In this document: positions 24,332 to 32,761 of the stretch, piece after piece
Position numbering within the stretch: position 1 is the first letter of the stretch
Layout: each line of letters begins with the position of its first letter
DNA from: Candidatus Iainarchaeum sp.
GTDB lineage: Archaea > Iainarchaeota > Iainarchaeia > Iainarchaeales > UBA10191
NCBI GenBank assembly: GCA_030649735.1
Contig: JAUSFL010000009.1
Span: 1-46,197 of the forward strand
Reading direction: 5' to 3'
Length of the DNA stretch: 46,197 nucleotides
Position numbers and translations under genes: made by a program
The notes under the pieces: model-generated
Database searches by the model: none
What the model was told of the DNA's origin: nothing
What the model saw: the letters and a program-made list of their open reading frames with translations, nothing else

Positions 24332-24400
24332 AGTAGAAAAGTGGTCGATGTTGGGAAATTGGGATAGGCTCACCTGCTAAGGCATTAGCCCTTTTCTACT
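24332..24400. ncRNA. 69-base stem-closed element, candidate structured RNA
   Basis: AGTAGAAAAG (24332-24341) and CTTTTCTACT (24391-24400) form a perfect 10-bp closing stem. Directly stacked on its 3' arm is an inner hairpin, GGCT/AGCC (24367-24370, 24387-24390), with CCT/AGG further in. A 25-base purine-rich single strand (GGTCGATGTTGGGAAATTGG) lies opposite. TATA-like TTAAATATAAC (24297-24307) is at the right distance for plus-strand transcription from about 24331. It is not a tRNA (no T arm) and I match it to no known riboswitch. The strand is not certain. It sits between hisG and the Lrp gene. Confidence 0.5.
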
Positions 24401-24467
24401 CTAATTCTTAAAAAATTTTTCTTTGGAAAATTCGTTGATTGAAACATTAAGTCTCAATTGATTCTGC

Positions 24468-25337
24468 TCAATCAATTACTTTGTTCAATGGGTATTCAAC
24501 AATCGCGCAAGCGCCCGCTTTCTTCAATTTTGGAATCAAAGTCCTCACTGCCTTTTCCTCTGCAATGGTGTTGATGTCATACCACCCGTTTTCTGAAAGC
24601 TTTGAAATAGTCGGGCTTTTCATTGAAGGCAATACTGCAAGAACTCCCTTGAGGTTTTTCTCGTCAACATTCATCATCAATCCAACCCTGCTTTCGGCGG
24701 CAAGCGCGCTTTGCAAAAGCAGCATTATGTTTTCCATTTTTTCCTGCTTCCAAGGATTCTCAAAGGCTTCCTTGTTTGTAATAATGCGGGTTGTTGACTC
24801 GAACAATGTTTCAACAATGCGGAGGTTGTTTGCCTTTAATGAGCTTCCAGTCTCCGTAACTTCAACAATCGCGTCGCAAAGCTCCGGCGGCTTTACTTCA
24901 GTCGCGCCCCAGGAAAATTCGACATTTGCCTCGACCTTGTTTTTTTTCAAGTATTCCTTGGTAACTTCAACAAGCTCTGTGGCTATTGTCTTTCCTTCAA
25001 GGTCATTGACGTTTTGTATTGGCGAATTATTGGGGACTGCAAGAACCCATTTGACTTTGCTGAACCCGCTTCTTGCATAAATCAATTCCCCAAGTTCGAC
25101 AACGTTTGCCTTTGTCTCTAAAATCCAGTCTTTTCCAGTAAGCCCGAAATCAATAACTTTTTCCTCAATGTATCTTGGGATTTCTTGGGCCCTGATAAGT
25201 ACCATTTCAATTTCCGGATCGTCAACTGTTGGAAAATAACTGCTTCCATTAATGTTAATGTTGTATCCTGCGCGCTTGAACAATTTCACGCTCATTTCCT
25301 GCAGGCTTCCCTTGGGCAATGCGACTTTCAGTTTCAT
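24468..25337 (-). CDS. hisG: ATP phosphoribosyltransferase, long form
   Basis: A 289-residue enzyme of the long HisG form. The N-terminal catalytic lobes show ALPKGSLQ, the DFGLTGKDW segment and the PRPP loop region EVTETGSSLKANNLRI. A C-terminal regulatory domain of about 75 residues (LMMNVDEKNLKGVLAVLPSM) is typical of the histidine-inhibited form. It catalyses the first step of histidine synthesis, ATP plus PRPP to phosphoribosyl-ATP. Its ATG overlaps the hisI stop by 4 bases (ATGA). No other his genes are seen here. Confidence 0.95.
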   Translation of the reverse strand: MKLKVALPKGSLQEMSVKLFKRAGYNININGSSYFPTVDDPEIEMVLIRAQEIPRYIEEKVIDFGLTGKDWILETKANVVELGELIYARSGFSKVKWVLAVPNNSPIQNVNDLEGKTIATELVEVTKEYLKKNKVEANVEFSWGATEVKPPELCDAIVEVTETGSSLKANNLRIVETLFESTTRIITNKEAFENPWKQEKMENIMLLLQSALAAESRVGLMMNVDEKNLKGVLAVLPSMKSPTISKLSENGWYDINTIAEEKAVRTLIPKLKKAGACAIVEYPLNKVID

Positions 25338-25735
25338 TTTTTCAGCTCTTTTTTCTTGTAAGTTTTTTCTGGATTGAAAACCGGCTTTTCTATTTCCTTG
25401 ATGCCTGAATCATTGTTCAATTGCCTGAAAAAGCAGGAGTAATGCCCTGTGTGGCATGCCGGCTTTGAGTCAACCAAAAGCAAGATTGAATCCAAGTCGC
25501 AGTCCACGAGGACTTTTTTGACGTTCTGGAAATTTCCCGACTCTTCGCCTTTAAGCCAGATTTTGTTTCTCGAACGGCTGTAAAAATGGGCTTTTTTTGT
25601 CTGGATTGTTTTATTCAATGCTTCTTCATTCATGAACGCAAGCATCAAGACTTTTTTTGTTTCCGCATCCTGCACTATTGTGGGAATTAGCCCGCCGCTT
25701 TTTGCGAAGTCCAGCTTAGAACTGCAGTTATCCAT
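25334..25735 (-). CDS. hisI: Phosphoribosyl-AMP cyclohydrolase
   Basis: A 133-residue protein with the HisI signatures: MLAFMNEEAL, FYSRSRNKIWLKGEESGN, VDCDLDSILLLV and HTGHYSCFFR. The conserved Asp and Cys residues of the Mg/Zn sites are present. It opens the purine ring of phosphoribosyl-AMP, the third step of histidine synthesis. The protein is monofunctional with no HisE part; a His pathway needs hisE from elsewhere. It is the first gene of a two-gene hisI-hisG operon. Confidence 0.95.
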   Translation of the reverse strand: MDNCSSKLDFAKSGGLIPTIVQDAETKKVLMLAFMNEEALNKTIQTKKAHFYSRSRNKIWLKGEESGNFQNVKKVLVDCDLDSILLLVDSKPACHTGHYSCFFRQLNNDSGIKEIEKPVFNPEKTYKKKELKK

Positions 25736-25887
25736 TAAAAATCAATTCTTTTCAGTGATTGGTCAAAAAAATTTCTAAAGAAACAAGTTTTCCGTGCTTT
25801 CTTATCAAAAATCCTTAGGGTAAAGCTTTTAAAATAAAGCGGGTTTAATTGGGTTTTTGGCTGAATTAAAATAATTTAAAGAGCGGG

Positions 25888-25910
25888 AAAAAGCCAAATT
25901 ATGGCTTTTT
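25888..25910 (-). terminator. Terminator hairpin after the ssDNA-binding protein gene
   Basis: The 9-bp stem AAAAAGCCA/TGGCTTTTT with loop AATTA lies 24 bases downstream of the stop at 25935. The minus-strand reading ends in a T-run. Confidence 0.7.
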
Positions 25911-25934
25911 TTGAACGCCGCTCCTTGAAAAAAT

Positions 25935-26483
25935 TCAGTATCCTTCCCCGCTGTCAGAGCCAGAATCAAAGTCTTGGCCTTGGTTTTCGTTGCGTCTCTT
26001 GTTGAAGCCGCCTCCGCTCCTGTTGCCGTAACCGCCGCCTCCGCTTCTTCCGCCGCCTCCGCCACCAAAGCGTCCGCCGCCTCCGCCTCTATTGAAGCCG
26101 CCTCCGCCTCTATTGCCCCCGCCTTCAAATCGCGGCCTGCGCTCGAACTCTTTTTCGGACATGTCGTTGGTTTCGTCAACTGTTATTTCTTCAGTTGAGT
26201 CTTCAAGCGTTCCATACCTTCCAATGTTCAGTCTCAATTTGTTCTGGAACAGTGAAGTGTAGCCGTTGGAAATCTTGTAAGTCTTTCCTTCCTCAACCTT
26301 GTCAATCATGTCGTCCCATAATGTAAGCAGGATTGTTCCACTCGCATCGCCGACTTTTGCTTCAGTCACTTTGTGCGTTGAATTGTCAAGCTTGCTTGAA
26401 ACTTCCCTCACTTCATTCTTTCCGACAGCTTTTACTACTACGTCAACCTTTTTTGCGAAAGGCCTTAACTCGTTAATTTGCAT
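25935..26483 (-). CDS. OB-fold ssDNA-binding protein with glycine-rich tail
   Basis: A 182-residue protein. ATG 26483 has GGAGG 8 bases ahead; the longer frame upstream does not. Residues 1-105 form an RPA/SOSS-B-like OB fold (INELRPFAKKVDVVVKAVGK; VGDASGTILLTLWDD; YKISNGYTSLFQNKLRLNIG). The C-terminal 70 residues are Gly/Arg/Phe/Asn-rich repeats (RGGGG, GGGGRFGG), ending in an acidic tip (DFDSGSDSGEGY). The acidic end recalls SSB tails that recruit partners, and the Gly/Arg part can bind nucleic acid or phase-separate. It protects single-stranded DNA in replication and repair. Confidence 0.87.
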   Translation of the reverse strand: MQINELRPFAKKVDVVVKAVGKNEVREVSSKLDNSTHKVTEAKVGDASGTILLTLWDDMIDKVEEGKTYKISNGYTSLFQNKLRLNIGRYGTLEDSTEEITVDETNDMSEKEFERRPRFEGGGNRGGGGFNRGGGGGRFGGGGGGRSGGGGYGNRSGGGFNKRRNENQGQDFDSGSDSGEGY

Positions 26484-26685
26484 TTTGAATTCCTCCGGTA
26501 AATCTTGTGAATGCAGCAATTTGCCAACTTTCCTTTGACCGAAAATCAGGCTTTGTCTCCAATTCTCAAGCGCAAGGCATTTTCCTGCCTTTGCCGTCAA
26601 ATTTGGCTCGGAAACAATATTTAAACCTAACCTTGAATGCGGGCGCCAAGCCTAGTGCATTTTTGAAAATAAAAGAAAAAGAAGA

Positions 26686-26711
26686 AAATTGGGAAAAAAA
26701 TTCCCCAATTT
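26686..26711 (-). terminator. Hairpin overlapping the stop codon of the channel-like gene
   Basis: AAATTGGG (26686-26693) pairs with CCCAATTT (26704-26711). The right arm contains the first two bases of the TAA stop at 26710-26712. The minus-strand transcript would end near it. Confidence 0.5.
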
Positions 26712-27375
26712 ATCTTTTAAACGATCTGGCAAAGTCTTGGATTTCCTTCTTGTAGCTCATTGCAAAGTTTATTCCAAAAACAATTGCTGCGACAATCACA
26801 AACGCGGTGAATGCTATCCTGAATGCATCCATCATTATTGCGACTTCAAAGCCGATTGTTTGAAGGCCTATTACTACGGCAATGTATGCTACAATGATCT
26901 CCACTATGAGTTGGATTGATTTCTTGAATTGGTAGTCTGTCGCCAAGACTTTATTGCCCAAGTATCTTGCGAACAACAATCCCAAGACAATGAACAGTAT
27001 TGCACCAGCCACTTTTGGAATGTACATTACAAGCAAGCCTGCAAAGTCTGCCAAGACAGTCAATTGTATTAACTGCAATGCCTGTGCCAGGAATAATGCG
27101 ATGATGAACCATTTCACCAGTGCTCCGGCCAGTTTTGACATCTTGACTTTTCCAATGGCTGACTCTAGCTTTCTTTCTTCAATCCATTTGTCAACCATTG
27201 CCTTTTCCAAAAGCGTTGATATAATCTTTTTGACGACTTCTCCAATGATATAACCCACCAAAAACACTATCACTGCGGCAATGAGCCCTGGAATAACGTT
27301 CACGAAAGAATTCCAAAGGCTTAATGCAGCATCTGACAATGCTGTTGCAGTAGATCCAATCAAATCTGAAGCCAT
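26710..27375 (-). CDS. Mechanosensitive-channel-like membrane protein (conserved TM helix type)
   Basis: A 221-residue protein with five to six membrane helices. It has the 'conserved TM helix' repeats found in small MscS-related proteins (WNSFVNVIPGLIAAVIVFLV; VGYIIGEVVKKIISTLLE; VPKVAGAILFIVLGLLFARY-like segments). It has two related halves and lacks the cytoplasmic beta domain of MscS. The last helix ends in a basic tail (YKKEIQDFARSFKR). It probably gates small solutes during osmotic stress or is an accessory membrane protein. It is an isolated single gene with its own terminator. Confidence 0.78.
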   Translation of the reverse strand: MASDLIGSTATALSDAALSLWNSFVNVIPGLIAAVIVFLVGYIIGEVVKKIISTLLEKAMVDKWIEERKLESAIGKVKMSKLAGALVKWFIIALFLAQALQLIQLTVLADFAGLLVMYIPKVAGAILFIVLGLLFARYLGNKVLATDYQFKKSIQLIVEIIVAYIAVVIGLQTIGFEVAIMMDAFRIAFTAFVIVAAIVFGINFAMSYKKEIQDFARSFKR

Positions 27376-27518
27376 TAATGTATCACCTTTTCAAGAAAAG
27401 ACCGCTTAAGTATTTAAGCATTACCAAAAGCCCTTCGTTTTCTAAATCAAAACGCAATTAATGGTTTGATTTCTAAAAAATCTTTTTTTATTACTCTTGT
27501 TCCATTGATAATCATTAA

Positions 27519-28166
27519 GTGATTTTTTTGCTTGAATTGATTTTGGCAAGGCATGGGCAAACGCAATGGAACAAGGAAGCGCGCTTTCAAGGCTGGAGTG
27601 ACTCTCCACTCACAAAGCTTGGAGTTTCTCAAGCGAAAAAAATTGCAAAATTCCTTGACGGAAAAAAAATTGACGCCATTTTCTGCTCTGATCTTGGCCG
27701 CGCCAAAGAAACAGCCGCGTTCATCATACAGCATCATCCAGAATCAAACGTGGAGTTTGTTGAAGAGCTTCGCGAGCTTTCATTCGGCCTTCTTGAGGGA
27801 AAGACTTGGAATGACGCCGCAGACGATGTTCCAAACTTGTTCGAGCTTGAAACAAAAGACCGGCTTTTCATTCCGCACCCTCGCGGCGAAAGCTTTGAAG
27901 ACTTGCGCAAGCGCGTTGGAAAATTCCTGAAAAAAATCCTCAAGCTGCATGATAAGAGAATTCTGCTGGTAAGCCATGACGGCGTCGGAAGAAGCATTCT
28001 TCAAAACCTTTTCGACCTTGATTTTGAACAGCGTGGAAATGTATGCCACCCTCACGAAATAATCTATGTAATCAAAATTTCAGAATCCGGGGAAAAAGCC
28101 TGCGAATGGTTCAATGTGGTCACTGGCGAAGCTGGCGGGGGATTTTATATTCAAGAACAATGCTGA
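27519..28166 (+). CDS. Histidine phosphatase (phosphoglycerate-mutase-like)
   Basis: A protein of about 215 residues. The catalytic motif is LARHGQTQWN near residue 10, the second signature CSDLGRAKETA lies near 60, and VSHDGVGRS holds the second catalytic His. It is a broad phosphatase or cofactor-dependent phosphoglycerate mutase in the cytoplasm. GTG 27519 is the start used here, but nearby TTG codons at 27528 and 27537 are also possible. A GGGGGA-type region and an unrelated orphan gene follow. The substrate is undetermined. Confidence 0.85.
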   Translation: MIFLLELILARHGQTQWNKEARFQGWSDSPLTKLGVSQAKKIAKFLDGKKIDAIFCSDLGRAKETAAFIIQHHPESNVEFVEELRELSFGLLEGKTWNDAADDVPNLFELETKDRLFIPHPRGESFEDLRKRVGKFLKKILKLHDKRILLVSHDGVGRSILQNLFDLDFEQRGNVCHPHEIIYVIKISESGEKACEWFNVVTGEAGGGFYIQEQC

Positions 28167-28204
28167 CCAAAAGAATAATTAACAACCTTAAACAAAAGAA
28201 TATT

Positions 28205-28774
28205 ATGCCAAAGCCAATTCCTAGAAAAATTCAGCCATACAGGCCTAAAACTTCTTTTGGAAAGCGAGTTGTAAGGACAGCGGCTGTCGCCGGGCTTGCT
28301 GCCGCCACAGTATTTGGCGGAATCAGATTTAATGCCGCAAGAAAGGCAGAATTGAATGCGAGGGCTGATTTTTTCTCAAAGCACGGCGCAAAAAACGTGA
28401 AAGAATGGGTTGCATTGCCAGTCAATGCGAAAGAGCGCTTTCAGCTTCGCGTTTTGAACGCAAGGACTTTCAATGCTGTTGAAAGGCAGGCTTCAAGAAT
28501 GAAGCTTGGAAAAGGCGGAATCAAAACAATCCTTGATACATTATGGTCGCATTCTGATATTTTGAAAGGAGACAGGGAAGATACAAGAGCCATTGACATT
28601 GCAATTCAAACCCGCATTGATTCGCTCAGAACAAGCAAGTACAATTCCCCAAGGGAGAAAGCCGCCCAACTGGAAAGAATTGGACGAGTTGTTGAAATCC
28701 GAGAGTGGGCTGGAAGCTTGCCTGTGGAAACCCAAGAAGAGCTTTTGGATTTGGTCCGCGCTGCAAGGGAATAA
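28205..28774 (+). CDS. Membrane-anchored basic protein of unknown function
   Basis: A 189-residue protein from ATG 28205; the in-frame upstream extension overlaps the phosphatase in another frame and is discarded. The N-terminus is basic (MPKPIPRKIQPYRPKTSFG), followed by a weak membrane segment (VRTAAVAGLAAATVFGG, about residues 19-35) and then a basic helical domain with no recognised motif (NARADFFSKHGAKNVKEW; RRIDSLRTSKYN-like). It is convergent with the methyltransferase gene, 2 bases away. The function is unknown. Confidence 0.6.
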   Translation: MPKPIPRKIQPYRPKTSFGKRVVRTAAVAGLAAATVFGGIRFNAARKAELNARADFFSKHGAKNVKEWVALPVNAKERFQLRVLNARTFNAVERQASRMKLGKGGIKTILDTLWSHSDILKGDREDTRAIDIAIQTRIDSLRTSKYNSPREKAAQLERIGRVVEIREWAGSLPVETQEELLDLVRAARE

Positions 28775-28776
28775 AC

Positions 28777-29508
28777 TTATTTTTTTCTTATGGCGAGTAT
28801 GTCATTGCCTGAAAAACCGCGAATTTTTATAATTCTAAATCCAGCGGCCTCAAGCTCTGATTCGGTAAACCAGCTCACAAATCTGGCTTGCTCAATCAAT
28901 ACAATTCTTCCGCCTTTTGCAGTATTCTCAATCAAGGAATGCAAAAAAACAGGCAAATTCATTTCAGGATGTCCGCGAGTGTAAGTGTTTAACACGCGAT
29001 TGGCAATAGTCAAATCTGCCCCAACACCATCAAGTTCTTCAATTTTTTTTGGCAGAAATGAGACGTTCCTTATTGTCGCTGTTCTTTTAGGAATTCTTTT
29101 CAACTCTGAATCAGCCCAGAATTGGTTAGGGACTTTCTGTCTTAACTTTCTGTGATATTCTTCCTTTGTTCTTGAAGAGTTCAAAAGCGCGAGCTTTTTC
29201 ATTCCAACCTGAATTGCTCCTTCCTGCGCATCGCAAGCAATCACTTGCGTGCCTTTTCCAAATGCGTGCGCTAATGCAATGCTCAGGCTTGCTGTCCCAG
29301 AACCCACTTCAAGAATTCTTTTTACGCCTTTCTTTCTGATAAAGAATGGAAAAAGCACTTTTTTGATTGTTTTCAATGCCGCGGAAGTGTCTACAGAATA
29401 CCCATAAATAAATTGCTCCACTGGTTGTTGTGGCTTTTTCCTCAATCTTCTTGAAAGCGCTTTAGCCACTGGCTTTTCATGAAGTGTGGGAATTCTTCTT
29501 TGAATCAT
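28777..29508 (-). CDS. Class I SAM-dependent methyltransferase
   Basis: A 243-residue protein with motif I ILEVGSGTASLSIALAHAFG, then an acidic strand end (VIACDAQEGAIQVG) for SAM binding. Later strands include DLTIANRVLNTYTRG and GGRIVLIEQARF. The N-terminus is basic and helical, which could bind RNA or DNA. The family is secure; the substrate is unknown. It converges with the orphan gene at its 3' end and is followed on the other side by the thermosome terminator. Confidence 0.82.
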   Translation of the reverse strand: MIQRRIPTLHEKPVAKALSRRLRKKPQQPVEQFIYGYSVDTSAALKTIKKVLFPFFIRKKGVKRILEVGSGTASLSIALAHAFGKGTQVIACDAQEGAIQVGMKKLALLNSSRTKEEYHRKLRQKVPNQFWADSELKRIPKRTATIRNVSFLPKKIEELDGVGADLTIANRVLNTYTRGHPEMNLPVFLHSLIENTAKGGRIVLIEQARFVSWFTESELEAAGFRIIKIRGFSGNDILAIRKK

Positions 29509-29578
29509 TTTGCAAAATAAGGATTCTCTAATTAAAAAAATAAGCGCTTTAACTGGTTAAAAAAAAGAAAAAAAGAGC

Positions 29579-29600
29579 GGATGAGATTTACATCTCATCC
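29579..29600 (-). terminator. Hairpin spanning the thermosome stop codon
   Basis: The perfect 9-bp stem GGATGAGAT / ATCTCATCC with loop TTAC includes the final codons and the TAA stop (29588-29590) of the thermosome gene. On the minus strand it is followed by CTCTTTTTTTCTTTTTTTT, a clear T-tract. Confidence 0.7.
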
Positions 29601-31231
29601 ATTCCGCCCATTCCCGGAGGCATTCCTCCAGGCGGCATTCCGCCACGCCCTTTGGAATTGGCGGCAATGATGTCGTCAATCCTCAAAAGCATTTCTGCAA
29701 CTTCAGAAGCTGAAGTGATTGCCTGTGTTTTCACAGCCAATGGCTCAATGACTTTCATTTCTTTCATGTTTGCAAAGCCCGCGCTGTAAACATCGACTCC
29801 AATGTACTTGCCGTCTTTGCCCGCATGCTTTGAGCGCAATGCGACAATGGTGTCAATCGGGTCCATTCCTGCAGTTTCTGCAAGCGTGCGTGGAATTATT
29901 TCCAAAGTTTCTGCAAAAGCCTCGACTGCAAGCTGTTCCCTGCCCCCGACTGTTTTTGCAAATTCTCTCAAGCGCATTGCGACTTCAATGTCAGCGCTTC
30001 CGCCGCCAGTAACCACTTTTCCAGACTTGATTGCTGAAGTTGTTGATCCAACAGCGTCCTTGATTGCTCTTTCGGCTTCGTCAACAACGTGCTCTGAGCC
30101 TCCGCGCAATAAAATGCTCACTGCTTTCGGGTTTTTGCATCCTTCGACAAAAACCATCAAATCTCCGGAAACTTTTCTTTCTTGCACTAAGTCTGCGTTT
30201 CCCAAGTCTTCCTTGCTCAAGTCGTCAAGCCTTGAAACAACTTTTCCGCCAGTCGCCCTTGCCAATGCATCCATGTCTGATTTTTTGACCCTGCGGATTG
30301 CAGAAATTTTTTCTTTCGCCAAAAAATGCTGTGCCAAGTCGTCAATTCCCTTCTGGCAGACCAAAACAGTCGCTCCGGACTCTTTTACTTTCGCAACCAT
30401 TTTCTTCAATGATCCTTCCTCATGGTCCAGCATTGCCTGCAATTGTTCTGGAGAGTTTATTTCAATTTTTGCGTCAGTCTCCAATTCCTTGATTTCCAAT
30501 GCGGCGTCAATCAATGCTATTTTTGCATTCTTGATTGTCTTTGGCATTCCAGCATGCACGATTTCCTTGTCCAGGACAATTCCGATAATTAATTTTGAAT
30601 CGCCCAGTGATTCTCCGACTTTTTTTTCAACCTTGATGTTTTCAGTGTCAATGACCACTTTTCCGTCCTCTTCTTCAGTCACCATTGCGACTGCCTTCAT
30701 TACAATGTCTGCAAGCTCTTCTGCTGCTTCAGCGCTTTTTCCAGTCATTGAAGTGTAAGCAATATCTTTCAAGGTCTTGGTGTCTTTCACAGTCAAATTG
30801 TCTGCTGTCGCCTCATAAAATTCCTTGGCTTTTTTTGCGGCCATTCTATAGCCTTTGATTATAATGCTTGGGTGGATTTCATCATCCAAAAGATTTTCTG
30901 CCTTTCCCAAAAGCCCGCCTGCAATAATTACTGCAGAAGTTGTCCCGTCGCCCACAGAATCATCCTGTGTTTTCGCGACTTCAACCATCATTTTTCCTGC
31001 CGGATGCTCAATGCTCATTTCGCTCAAAATTGTGGCGCCGTCATTTGAGATTGTAACGTCCCCCAAATCGCTCACGAGCATTTTGTCCATTCCTTTAGGC
31101 CCTAAAGTGCTCTTTATTGCATTGGCGACTGCCTTTGCAATCAAAATGTTAATTCTTTGCGCGTCCCTGCCGCGCGTTCTTTTTGTTCCTTCACCCATGA
31201 AGTAAACCGGTTGCTGCTGGTCATTTGCCAT
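29588..31231 (-). CDS. Thermosome (group II chaperonin) subunit
   Basis: A 547-residue protein. Signatures include [26 protein letters not shown] near the N-terminus, GDGTTSAVI (ATPase), and [19 protein letters not shown]. It ends in the flexible tail [18 protein letters not shown], typical of thermosomes. It forms two stacked rings of eight or nine subunits and folds proteins in the cytoplasm with ATP. The ATG is preceded by GGAGGA. Only one subunit gene is seen here. It shares a divergent promoter region with the TPR gene. Confidence 0.97.
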   Translation of the reverse strand: MANDQQQPVYFMGEGTKRTRGRDAQRINILIAKAVANAIKSTLGPKGMDKMLVSDLGDVTISNDGATILSEMSIEHPAGKMMVEVAKTQDDSVGDGTTSAVIIAGGLLGKAENLLDDEIHPSIIIKGYRMAAKKAKEFYEATADNLTVKDTKTLKDIAYTSMTGKSAEAAEELADIVMKAVAMVTEEEDGKVVIDTENIKVEKKVGESLGDSKLIIGIVLDKEIVHAGMPKTIKNAKIALIDAALEIKELETDAKIEINSPEQLQAMLDHEEGSLKKMVAKVKESGATVLVCQKGIDDLAQHFLAKEKISAIRRVKKSDMDALARATGGKVVSRLDDLSKEDLGNADLVQERKVSGDLMVFVEGCKNPKAVSILLRGGSEHVVDEAERAIKDAVGSTTSAIKSGKVVTGGGSADIEVAMRLREFAKTVGGREQLAVEAFAETLEIIPRTLAETAGMDPIDTIVALRSKHAGKDGKYIGVDVYSAGFANMKEMKVIEPLAVKTQAITSASEVAEMLLRIDDIIAANSKGRGGMPPGGMPPGMGGMDEM

Positions 31232-31298
31232 AGTATCAATCCTCCGAAAATTGGTAAAAACTTCTAAAATAGTAGTGAAATAATTGATGGATATGAAT

Positions 31299-31335
31299 GT
31301 TTAAAAACAGTGCGTTTTGTCCAGTATTTTTAAAC
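31299..31335. promoter_or_regulatory. Divergent TATA boxes between the thermosome and TPR genes
   Basis: GTTTAAAAA (31299-31307) and TTTTTAAAC (31327-31335) are inverted 9-base copies facing opposite ways. They fit TATA elements for the thermosome (-) and the 31382 gene (+), which also has AAATTAAATAATAC about 30 bases ahead of its ATG. Confidence 0.5.
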
Positions 31336-31381
31336 AAGCGCTAGGCAACAAATTAAATAATACTGGCTTTTAATTATTGTC

Positions 31382-32401
31382 ATGCTGCGGGAAAAAAAAC
31401 CTGATTTGGGAGACTTTGAAGAAATTCCATTGGGATTTGTTGAAAGGCCATTCTGGCCTGAATATTACTATGGGCATGAAGGCACATTTTACCTTCATTT
31501 TGAATGCCTTGAACAGTATTTTACAGCATTTGCGGAAAACATTCGGCAAAAGACAAATTTTGGATTGGATTTTGGGTCAATACGCTTCCTGGTTTCTTGT
31601 GACAATTCAGAGCAAAGCCGGCACGAAGGAATTAAGTCTTACTCTTGGGCGTACTACCACTCGGAAGAGTGCTGCTGTTGCGGAAGAAAAATTACGCTTG
31701 GGGATGACGGCTTTACTGAATTCAAAAATATTGCTTGCTTGAGCTTTATGACAACCTGGCCGCGAAGGGTTTACCCAAGAAATTTGGATGCTTATAAAAA
31801 AGAGATGCGTCCATATTGGGAAAAACACAATGAATACGAGCTAAAATCCCGGGTCGAGTGGATGAATGAAAATAATTCCCCAATAAAGATGACTGACCAG
31901 GACAAAGAGGATTTCATTCGCGATGGCGAACAGTCAATAAAGAATCGTTTTGCAAGAACAAGGGCCAATGCCAAACTCATTCCGTCAGAGCTCGTGGATT
32001 TTTGGAAAAAAATTGGGCTTGTGGACAGCAGCTTCAAAAGCTTGGGAAAAAAAGACGACTTTTCCGAGGCAGTGAAGCATGGCTTGCTGTTTTCCTATGC
32101 AACTGACCTTGCAAAAAAAGGAAATTCGGGCGAAGCTTTCAAAATTTTTGACAAGATTTTTTCAGAAAGCAAAATTGATTCCCTAAAACTTCAGGTCCTT
32201 TACCGCAAGGCCTGCTTTTTGTACTCTGCGGGAAAATTGGATGAAGCAAAAGCCTGCTTGGATGTGGTTTTGAAAATTGAGCCTGCGTTTTTTGGGGCCT
32301 TGAAACTTAATGGAGTCATTTGCGCCAGCCTCGGCAAGGAAATTGAGTCTCTAGAGTATTTTTTAGAATTGGAGAAATATGCCAAAAGAAAGCAATCTTA
32401 A
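31382..32401 (+). CDS. TPR protein with N-terminal Cys-rich region
   Basis: A 339-residue protein. Residues 1-150 are aromatic-rich with a four-cysteine run followed by Gly (EECCCCGRK, about residues 95-103). A basic linker comes next, then several tetratricopeptide-like repeats at about 225-335 (LAKKGNSGEAFKIFDKIF; YSAGKLDEAKACLDVVLKIEP; ASLGKEIESLEYFLELEKYA). TPRs mediate protein-protein contacts. Nothing shows the N-terminal function; the cysteines could bind a metal. The divergent position with the thermosome hints at a stress or proteostasis link, but that is inference. Confidence 0.7.
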   Translation: MLREKKPDLGDFEEIPLGFVERPFWPEYYYGHEGTFYLHFECLEQYFTAFAENIRQKTNFGLDFGSIRFLVSCDNSEQSRHEGIKSYSWAYYHSEECCCCGRKITLGDDGFTEFKNIACLSFMTTWPRRVYPRNLDAYKKEMRPYWEKHNEYELKSRVEWMNENNSPIKMTDQDKEDFIRDGEQSIKNRFARTRANAKLIPSELVDFWKKIGLVDSSFKSLGKKDDFSEAVKHGLLFSYATDLAKKGNSGEAFKIFDKIFSESKIDSLKLQVLYRKACFLYSAGKLDEAKACLDVVLKIEPAFFGALKLNGVICASLGKEIESLEYFLELEKYAKRKQS

Positions 32402-32499
32402 GAAATTAATGAAAAATAGCCCAAAAAGATATTGATTCTAGGGCGACAAGCTAACTTGAAATGAAAAGATTAAAATATGCCTTCGGCATTTATTTTTGC

Positions 32500-32718
32500 A
32501 TGGGACTTTTAGAATCTTTTGAAAAAGTAGCAAGCACTGCAAGCAGGACCACTAGCGCTGCAGAAAACACAATTAGCACTGCAGAACGCGCTAAAAGAGC
32601 CACTGACAAGGTTGGCGGGGCCTTGGCGCAAAAATGCAAGTTTTGCCAAAAGGTACTGGCCACTGACATGGAAAAAAAGAAAGGCATGTGCTCTGCCTGC
32701 GCCCTTGCAAGAATGTAA
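32500..32718 (+). CDS. Small zinc-ribbon protein with Ala/Ser/Thr helix
   Basis: A 72-residue protein. ATG 32500 is chosen because TATA-like TTAAAATATG lies about 25 bases ahead. Residues 5-45 are an Ala/Ser/Thr-rich helix (VASTASRTTSAAENTISTAE), and residues 48-68 hold two Cys pairs, CKFC and CSAC, likely one zinc site. No family is recognised. It is followed by the kinase-like gene on the same strand. The size and layout suggest a small nucleic-acid or protein-binding adaptor. Confidence 0.68.
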   Translation: MGLLESFEKVASTASRTTSAAENTISTAERAKRATDKVGGALAQKCKFCQKVLATDMEKKKGMCSACALARM

Positions 32719-32761
32719 AACTGTTTAAATTGTTTTTTGCACAAAGCATTCTTGAAAAGCC

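Noticed and set aside
24332-24400. Structured element considered as a tRNA because it contains CUGCUAA, like a tRNA-Ser anticodon loop
   Set aside because: There is no T arm, D arm or acceptor stem of the right shape, and the stem around the loop does not pair.
25829-26198. Ala/Glu-rich and other long frames antisense to or shifted in the glycine-rich tail of the ssDNA-binding protein
   Set aside because: They are shadows of the GGN-rich repeat coding sequence.
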